DNA from: an uncultured Clostridia bacterium
GTDB lineage: Bacteria > Bacillota > Clostridia > UBA1381
Assembly: GCA_934486735.1 (NCBI GenBank)
Contig: CAKSQL010000003.1
Coordinates: 79,438 to 143,437, forward strand
Reading direction: 5' to 3'
Length of the DNA stretch: 64,000 nt
Shown piece after piece: positions 59,391 through 64,000 of the stretch. Position 1 is the stretch's first letter, and every line of letters starts with the position of its first letter. The translations under genes were made by a program, and so were the position numbers. The notes below the pieces were generated by a model. The model was not told the origin of the DNA and did not search any database. It saw nothing but the letters and a program-made list of their open reading frames with translations.

Positions 59391-62063
59391 ATGAAAAAGA
59401 ACATTCATATAATATCGCACTCTCACTGGGACAGAGAGTGGTATATGCCATTCGAATATCATCGCGCAAGACTTGTAAAGCTTGTGGATACATGCATGGA
59501 GCTCTTTGAAAATGACCCTGATTTTAAGTGCTTTTACCTTGACGGACATACGGCGCTTATCGAGGACTATCTTGAAATCAAGCCGCAGAACCGAGAAAAA
59601 CTTAAAAAATATATATCGGAAAAGCGCTTTTGGGCAGGACCGTGGTATGTGCTGCAGGACGAATTTTTAACAAGTGCGGAAGCCAATGTCAGAAATTTGC
59701 TTGTGGGTATAAAAATTGCAAAGGAGTTCGGCAATGTAAGCATGGTGGGATATTTCCCGGATTCGTTCGGCAATGCCGGACAGATGCCGCAGCTTTTGAA
59801 GCAGGCAGGCATGAAAGCAATAGCGTTCGGCAGAGGAGTAAAGCCAACCGGAATGAACAACACGGTTTCGGAGTCATCCGACTATGCGTCAAATTATTCC
59901 GAGCTATATTGGGAGTCGCCGGACGGGACAAAGCTGCCGGCAATCCTTTTTGCCAACTGGTACAATAACGGTGTCGATTTGCCCGAGGATGGGAATAAAA
60001 AATTTTGGGATGAACGCATCGAAAATGTTTGTCGATATGCGTCAACCGATGAGCTTTTGTTCATGAACGGCTCCGACCATATGCCGCCGCAGACCAACCT
60101 GTCATCGGCAATATCGGCTGCAAAGGCGAATTATCCGGAATATAACTTTGTCCATGACAGTATGTCGGATTATGTCGATGCGCTGTTGCCGAAATTGCCG
60201 GAGGATATGTCAATTGTGACGGGCGAGCTGACAAGTCAGAATACAGATGGCTGGTGGGCGTTGATAAATACAGCGTCGTCGCATGCGTATTTAAAGCGTA
60301 TGAATCGCATAGGTGAGATAACGCTTGAAAATGTTGCAGAGCCGCTTTCGGCGATTGCGGCGTGTCTTGGTATGAAATATCCGCATGAAATGCTGGAATA
60401 TTCGTGGAAAACGCTGATGAAAAATCATCCGCATGATTCAATTTGCGGTTGCAGCGTGGACGAGGTCAATGACGAAATGCGCATGCGTTTTATGAAGAGC
60501 CGGCAGGCGGCGGAGACGGTGATAAGCGCCGGTCTTTCGCATATTGCCGATTGCATAGATACATCCGCACTTGCCGATTGTGATGCAGTGTTCGCAGTGG
60601 TGAACACACACTCGAAAGAAAGAAATGTGCCTGTTGAAACAAAGATAGAGTTAAAACGTATATACGGTATGTTTGATTTGGATAAATGCGCCGAAAAGAT
60701 AAAGGCAGAACCGAATGAGGAGTATTATCTTGTGGATGAAAACCATAAGCCTGTTTCGGGCAGGATAGACAATGTGCGGCTTGACTTCGGATATGATTTG
60801 CCGGACGATTCTTTCCGCAGGGCGTATATGTCAAAGAGCGCAATGGTTTCGTTTGAAGCGGAAAACCTGCCGCCGATGAGCTATAAGCTCTACGGCTTGA
60901 TGAAAGGAAAAAGAGAAAAGAAAAAGGGACTCTCGTGCGGCAAAAATAAAATGGAGAATCAATATGTCAGCGTGACGATCAATAAAGACGGTACGATAGA
61001 TATGATTGATAAAAAGAGCGGCAGAAACTTTTCGGGACTTTTGAATTATGAAGATGTCGGCGATGTCGGAAATGAGTATACCTTTGTTCCGATAAACGGT
61101 GATGTTCCGATTTTGTCATCGAACGGCACGGCAAAGACTGAACTTATTTCGGATGAGGAATACATGACCGAATATAAGATTACAAGCACATTTGAAGTTC
61201 CGGAAAGTGCAGACGAATCAATAGAAGAAGAAATGCGTTCATGCGTGCATTTCACAAAACGCAGCGCAGGCAGAAGCACAAAAATGATTCCGTTTGTTAT
61301 AGAGACATATGTTTCACTTGCGAAAAACGACAGAGGAATACGTATCAGAACCGAATTTTTGAATAATGCGAAAAATCATCGTCTGCGTGTGCTGATACCT
61401 ACCGGACTTGACGCAAAAACACATCGCGCCGAGACTGTATTTGACGCAACTGTGCGCAATAACCGACGTAAACCATGTTGGACATATCCCAGTAAATGCG
61501 ACCGTCAGCAGGGGTTTGTAATGATGAGAGATGAGGCTGCGGGCATTGCCGAGGTCGGTATAGGCTTGTACGAATATGAAATTTTGGAAGATAATACAAT
61601 TGCGCTGACTCTGGTGAGAGCGGTCGGTGAATTGGGAGATTGGGGTGTGTTCCCGACAGAGCTTGCTCAATGCCAAAGAAAAATGACGGCAGAGTATCAG
61701 ATTGTGCCTTTCGAAAATGATAACGAGGCATATTCGGCAGCGGCGCAGTTTGAGTGTCCGCCGCAATGTATTCAAATCAGGAACAGCGGTGACGGCAGTT
61801 TTAAAAACGGCGGTGTTATTTGGAGCGGAGACTGCATAAAAATGACTGCGTTCAAGAATGCAATGGATAAAGATTACCTTGTGATGCGTTGGGTGAATTA
61901 TTCGGATAAGCAAGAAAAGCTGACGATAAAGAAAACCGATTGGATAAACAATCTGTATATGAGTAATGTTATGGAAGAAAAATCGGAAAAACTCGAGCCG
62001 GAAAACGGCGAGTGGATTTTGACCGTAAAACCGCACGAGATTTTGACCTTGTGCGGAAGATAA
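59391..62063 (+). CDS. alpha-mannosidase, glycoside hydrolase family 38
   Basis: 890 residues from the ATG at 59391 (AAGG nine bases ahead; the ATG at 59385 is too close). A cytoplasmic zinc enzyme that trims alpha-mannose from N-glycan-like or manno-oligosaccharides. The zinc ligands His12 and Asp14 lie in ISHSHWDREW, the nucleophile and third ligand Asp124 in GYFPDSFGNAGQMPQLL, and the fourth zinc His near KNHPHDSICGCSVDEV. The C-terminal beta-sandwich domains (~520-890) are complete. It lies downstream of the DUF6259 gene with a hairpin in between, and is followed by a perfect terminator. Confidence 0.92.
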   Translation: MKKNIHIISHSHWDREWYMPFEYHRARLVKLVDTCMELFENDPDFKCFYLDGHTALIEDYLEIKPQNREKLKKYISEKRFWAGPWYVLQDEFLTSAEANVRNLLVGIKIAKEFGNVSMVGYFPDSFGNAGQMPQLLKQAGMKAIAFGRGVKPTGMNNTVSESSDYASNYSELYWESPDGTKLPAILFANWYNNGVDLPEDGNKKFWDERIENVCRYASTDELLFMNGSDHMPPQTNLSSAISAAKANYPEYNFVHDSMSDYVDALLPKLPEDMSIVTGELTSQNTDGWWALINTASSHAYLKRMNRIGEITLENVAEPLSAIAACLGMKYPHEMLEYSWKTLMKNHPHDSICGCSVDEVNDEMRMRFMKSRQAAETVISAGLSHIADCIDTSALADCDAVFAVVNTHSKERNVPVETKIELKRIYGMFDLDKCAEKIKAEPNEEYYLVDENHKPVSGRIDNVRLDFGYDLPDDSFRRAYMSKSAMVSFEAENLPPMSYKLYGLMKGKREKKKGLSCGKNKMENQYVSVTINKDGTIDMIDKKSGRNFSGLLNYEDVGDVGNEYTFVPINGDVPILSSNGTAKTELISDEEYMTEYKITSTFEVPESADESIEEEMRSCVHFTKRSAGRSTKMIPFVIETYVSLAKNDRGIRIRTEFLNNAKNHRLRVLIPTGLDAKTHRAETVFDATVRNNRRKPCWTYPSKCDRQQGFVMMRDEAAGIAEVGIGLYEYEILEDNTIALTLVRAVGELGDWGVFPTELAQCQRKMTAEYQIVPFENDNEAYSAAAQFECPPQCIQIRNSGDGSFKNGGVIWSGDCIKMTAFKNAMDKDYLVMRWVNYSDKQEKLTIKKTDWINNLYMSNVMEEKSEKLEPENGEWILTVKPHEILTLCGR

Positions 62064-62065
62064 AT

Positions 62066-62105
62066 AAAAATACCGACAGTAAAAGCTTTTACTGTCGGTA
62101 TTTTT
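62066..62105. terminator. perfect 40-bp palindromic terminator after GH38
   Basis: AAAAATACCGACAGTAAAAG followed directly by its complement. Works on either strand. Confidence 0.88.
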
Positions 62106-62174
62106 ATGTGGAATTTATTATCGGAGAGACGCATATTGATTATTATATGCATTTTCCGAAGGAGAGGATATGGG

Positions 62175-62876
62175 TTGTATATTATAAGCAGAAAAAGAAA
62201 TTTGCTGTGGGGAATCCTGCTCGCGGTGACCGGGATGGCGATAGGCGTGTTTGTAAAATTCTCGCCCTATGCCGGAACAATGGGCAGCGGAATAACGGTG
62301 GTGGTCGATGCAGGGCACGGTATACCGGACGGCGGCGCAGTCGGTGTTGACGGAACAATCGAACAGGAAATAAACCTGAAAATTGCAAAAAAGCTGCAGG
62401 AGGTTTTGGAGGGGAAAGGAATACGCACAATTATGACAAGGAGTGATAAAACAGCTCTTTCATCGGAAAGCAAAAATATTCGAAAAATGAAAAGGGAAGA
62501 TATGGAAAAAAGGTTGGAGGTTATGAAAAAATCCAAGGCAGATTTGTTTATCAGTGTACATATGAACTATTTTCCGGGCGAGAACGTGAACGGACTTCGG
62601 ATATTTTACTCGGCGAATCATGGTGAAATAAAGCCTCTTGCGGAAAAAATTCAATTAAAGATGAGTGAAGTGACCGGTGCGAAAACAACTGCGGTCAAAG
62701 CGGCAGATAAGACGCTTTTTCTTATGAAAAATCCCCCTCTGCCGGCAATCCTTGCCGAGTGTGGATTTTTGTCCAACGCAGAGGAGGAAAAAAAGCTGAA
62801 TAACGAGGATTATCAATCTCGCCTTGCATGGGCGATTGCCGACGCTATTGAAAAATATTATGCAGAACCGAAATGA
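62175..62876 (+). CDS. cwlD: germination-specific N-acetylmuramoyl-L-alanine amidase
   Basis: 233 residues from a TTG at 62175 with GGAGAGG ahead; the upstream frame to 62106 has no site. One N-terminal membrane anchor (LLWGILLAVTGMAIGVFV), then an Amidase_3 domain with zinc ligands and catalytic residues: His in VVVDAGHGIPDGGA, Glu in GTIEQEINL, His in SVHMNYF and Glu in AILAECGFLSN. The length matches CwlD, which in spore formers removes peptide side chains so that muramic lactam can form in cortex peptidoglycan. This is needed for germination. It overlaps the convergent rubrerythrin gene by 19 bp. Confidence 0.85.
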   Translation: MYIISRKRNLLWGILLAVTGMAIGVFVKFSPYAGTMGSGITVVVDAGHGIPDGGAVGVDGTIEQEINLKIAKKLQEVLEGKGIRTIMTRSDKTALSSESKNIRKMKREDMEKRLEVMKKSKADLFISVHMNYFPGENVNGLRIFYSANHGEIKPLAEKIQLKMSEVTGAKTTAVKAADKTLFLMKNPPLPAILAECGFLSNAEEEKKLNNEDYQSRLAWAIADAIEKYYAEPK

Positions 62877-63457
62877 TACGGGGACATTGATAAGCGTATG
62901 AAATAGCCGCGGTCGTGCTTGCAGACGGGGCAGACGGCAGGTACTTCCTTTGCGCTCAGGATATGTCCGCAGTTTAAACACATCCACTCACACTCGGCAT
63001 CGGCTATAAAAAGCTTGTTTTGCTCAAGCAGGTCGGCAAGTTCGGTAAATCGTGCACCATGCCTTTTTTCAATTTCGGCTATGTTGTGAAAGCAAGCGGC
63101 AATTTCGGGAAAGCCTTCTTCCTGTGCTTTGTCTCCGAATGATTTGTACACATCGTCGTGCTCCTGATACTCGTTGTGAGCAGCGTATCTCAAAAGCTGA
63201 ACCACAGAGTCGCTTATGTCAATCGGATATCCGCCGTCTGTTTTTATTGTGCTCCCGGCAGAGCTTTTCAGACTGTCATAGAACACTTCTGCGTGTGCAA
63301 GCTCTTCGTCGGCAGTGAACTTGAAAATTGCCTCAACTACAAAAAGCTTGTTCTTTTTTGCCGTCTCGGCGGCAAAGGTGTAGCGATTCCGCGCCTGACA
63401 TTCTCCGGCGAATGCGCGCATTAAATTCAGATTTGTTTCACTTTCTTTGATATTCAT
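62858..63457 (-). CDS. rubrerythrin
   Basis: 199 residues from the ATG at 63457 with AAGGAAGTG ahead. A four-helix diiron domain (FAGECQARNRYTFAAETAKK, EELAHAEVFYDSL, HNEYQEHDDVYKSF, EIEKRHGARFTEL) and a C-terminal rubredoxin-like iron site (CLNCGH...CPVCKHDRG). It reduces hydrogen peroxide in the cytoplasm of anaerobes. The diiron ligands and all four Cys are present. Convergent with cwlD; their 3' ends overlap, so the transcripts are antisense to each other there. Confidence 0.95.
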   Translation of the reverse strand: MNIKESETNLNLMRAFAGECQARNRYTFAAETAKKNKLFVVEAIFKFTADEELAHAEVFYDSLKSSAGSTIKTDGGYPIDISDSVVQLLRYAAHNEYQEHDDVYKSFGDKAQEEGFPEIAACFHNIAEIEKRHGARFTELADLLEQNKLFIADAECEWMCLNCGHILSAKEVPAVCPVCKHDRGYFIRLSMSPYHFGSA

Positions 63458-63573
63458 TTTTATCACTTCCTTGTAATTTAAGTATGGACAGTTTTGCAAT
63501 AAAAAATGCAGTGAAATGTAAAAAACACAGAGCATTTTTCATTTCACCGCATAAAGCTTTGATTTTTTAAAAA

Positions 63574-63800
63574 CGATTGCCGCAGGGGCGGATAAATCAT
63601 GTTTTGAGAGAAGTTGATGGTGTTTTCTCTCGTATGTAGGTTTTAATTAAGAATAGTTTTTCTGTTATAAGCGGCAAAGGGATATTACCGCTTGCATGGG
63701 CGTCTGTAGACATGAAAAGACGCTCGAGCAAAAATGCCTTTTTGGGAAGAAATGAAATGTTCCTCGTGGTGAATAGATTTATCCGTCCCGGCGGCAATCG
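63574..63800. repeat. 227-bp element with 25-bp terminal inverted repeats
   Basis: The left end (63574-63598, CGATTGCCGCAGGGGCGGATA...) and the right end (63776-63800) are complementary at 23 of 25 positions. The inside holds a GAGAGAA/TTTTCTCTC hairpin and no reading frame with a ribosome-binding site. It looks like a MITE. The GCCGCAGGGGCGG core also occurs at 666-684, just before the metallo-beta-lactamase stop. Confidence 0.65.
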
Positions 63801-63853
63801 TTCGGATTTTTTGAGACAAGCGGAGAAATTCTCCGCTTGCCCGTCAGAATTTG

Positions 63854-64000
63854 TTAATTAGTTTCGATAATTACCGATTTATCGACGCTGTTCCATTCGA
63901 CGTTTGCGCCAAATGCTTCGGCGATTGCACGAATCGGAACCAAGGTTGTGTCATTCACCAAAATCGGAGCAGTGTCAAGTGTGATTTTGCTGTCGTCTTT
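63854..64000 (-). CDS. copper-amine-oxidase-like stalk protein, C-terminal part (cut by window edge)
   Basis: The last 48 residues of a minus-strand gene that enters from the right edge and stops at 63856-63854. They read as the end of a stalk domain (TLDTAPILVNDTTLVPIRAI, AEAFGANVEWNSVDKSVIIE). It is the fifth protein in the window with this domain, probably secreted, with its main part outside the window. The 63458-63853 gap before it holds only the palindrome-ended repeat and a terminator-like AAGCGGAGAA/TTCTCCGCTT hairpin at 63819-63839. Confidence 0.8.
   Translation of the reverse strand, partial: KDDSKITLDTAPILVNDTTLVPIRAIAEAFGANVEWNSVDKSVIIETN

Overview
The window looks like the chromosome of an anaerobic, endospore-forming member of the Bacillota, class Clostridia. 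The signs are PolC-type DNA polymerase III, SpoIVA and CwlD (sporulation and cortex hydrolysis), rubrerythrin, an FMN riboswitch in front of the ECF transporter subunit RibU, infC-rpmI-rplT with a non-AUG infC start, vegetative promoters of the TTGACA-17-TATAAT type, and many secreted proteins with copper-amine-oxidase-like stalk domains, dockerins and cohesins. The glycosidase and PTS content suggests a gut or plant-polymer sugar user. I cannot name a genus.

Layout. 1-3972: end of asnS, a DUF3006/secreted metallo-beta-lactamase pair and a secreted RCC1-like stalk protein. 3982-11705: a minus-strand PTS operon (PRD regulator, HPr, enzyme I, IIA, IIB, IIC, two class II aldolases). 11933-15257: spoIVA, a lipoprotein and a coiled-coil membrane protein. 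15810-19111: a divergent AraC regulator and GH2 beta-mannosidase. 19249-31004: a SanA-like protein, polC, a GH78-like glycosidase, purL, then infC-rpmI-rplT. 31039-31645: the tail of an IS1182-type transposase. 31841-31917: tRNA-Arg(ACG), which is the attachment site of a roughly 9 kb integrative element (31873-40857, flanked by 46-bp direct repeats). 40997-47822: riboswitch-ribU, an unknown gene, a frameshifted pseudogene, a nitrilase-GDPD fusion, a LysR regulator and an O-antigen-ligase-like membrane protein. 47839-56893: a run of four secreted proteins, two with cohesins and three with dockerins. 57117-62063: a DUF6259 protein and a GH38 alpha-mannosidase. 62175-64000: cwlD, rubrerythrin, a palindrome-ended repeat and the end of another stalk protein.

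How the parts may work together. The beta-mannosidase, alpha-mannosidase, GH78-like and DUF6259 enzymes have no signal peptides, so they probably act on imported mannose- or rhamnose-containing oligosaccharides. The PTS operon encodes a whole phosphorelay and two aldolases but no sugar kinase. The integrative element has a lambda-like control region (repressor and divergent operon), excisionase-like and sigma-like genes, a decayed replication region, a likely type I toxin-antitoxin pair, and an 8-bp motif (CCGCTCTG/CAGAGCGG) present 20 times within the element.

The most striking system is the cohesin-dockerin cluster. Its first protein carries a cohesin and a dockerin side by side, two further proteins (one with a transglutaminase domain) end in dockerins, and the last starts with a cohesin and ends with a stalk domain. 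This looks like a small cell-surface assembly, unlike a cellulosome in that no cellulase or xylanase is present.
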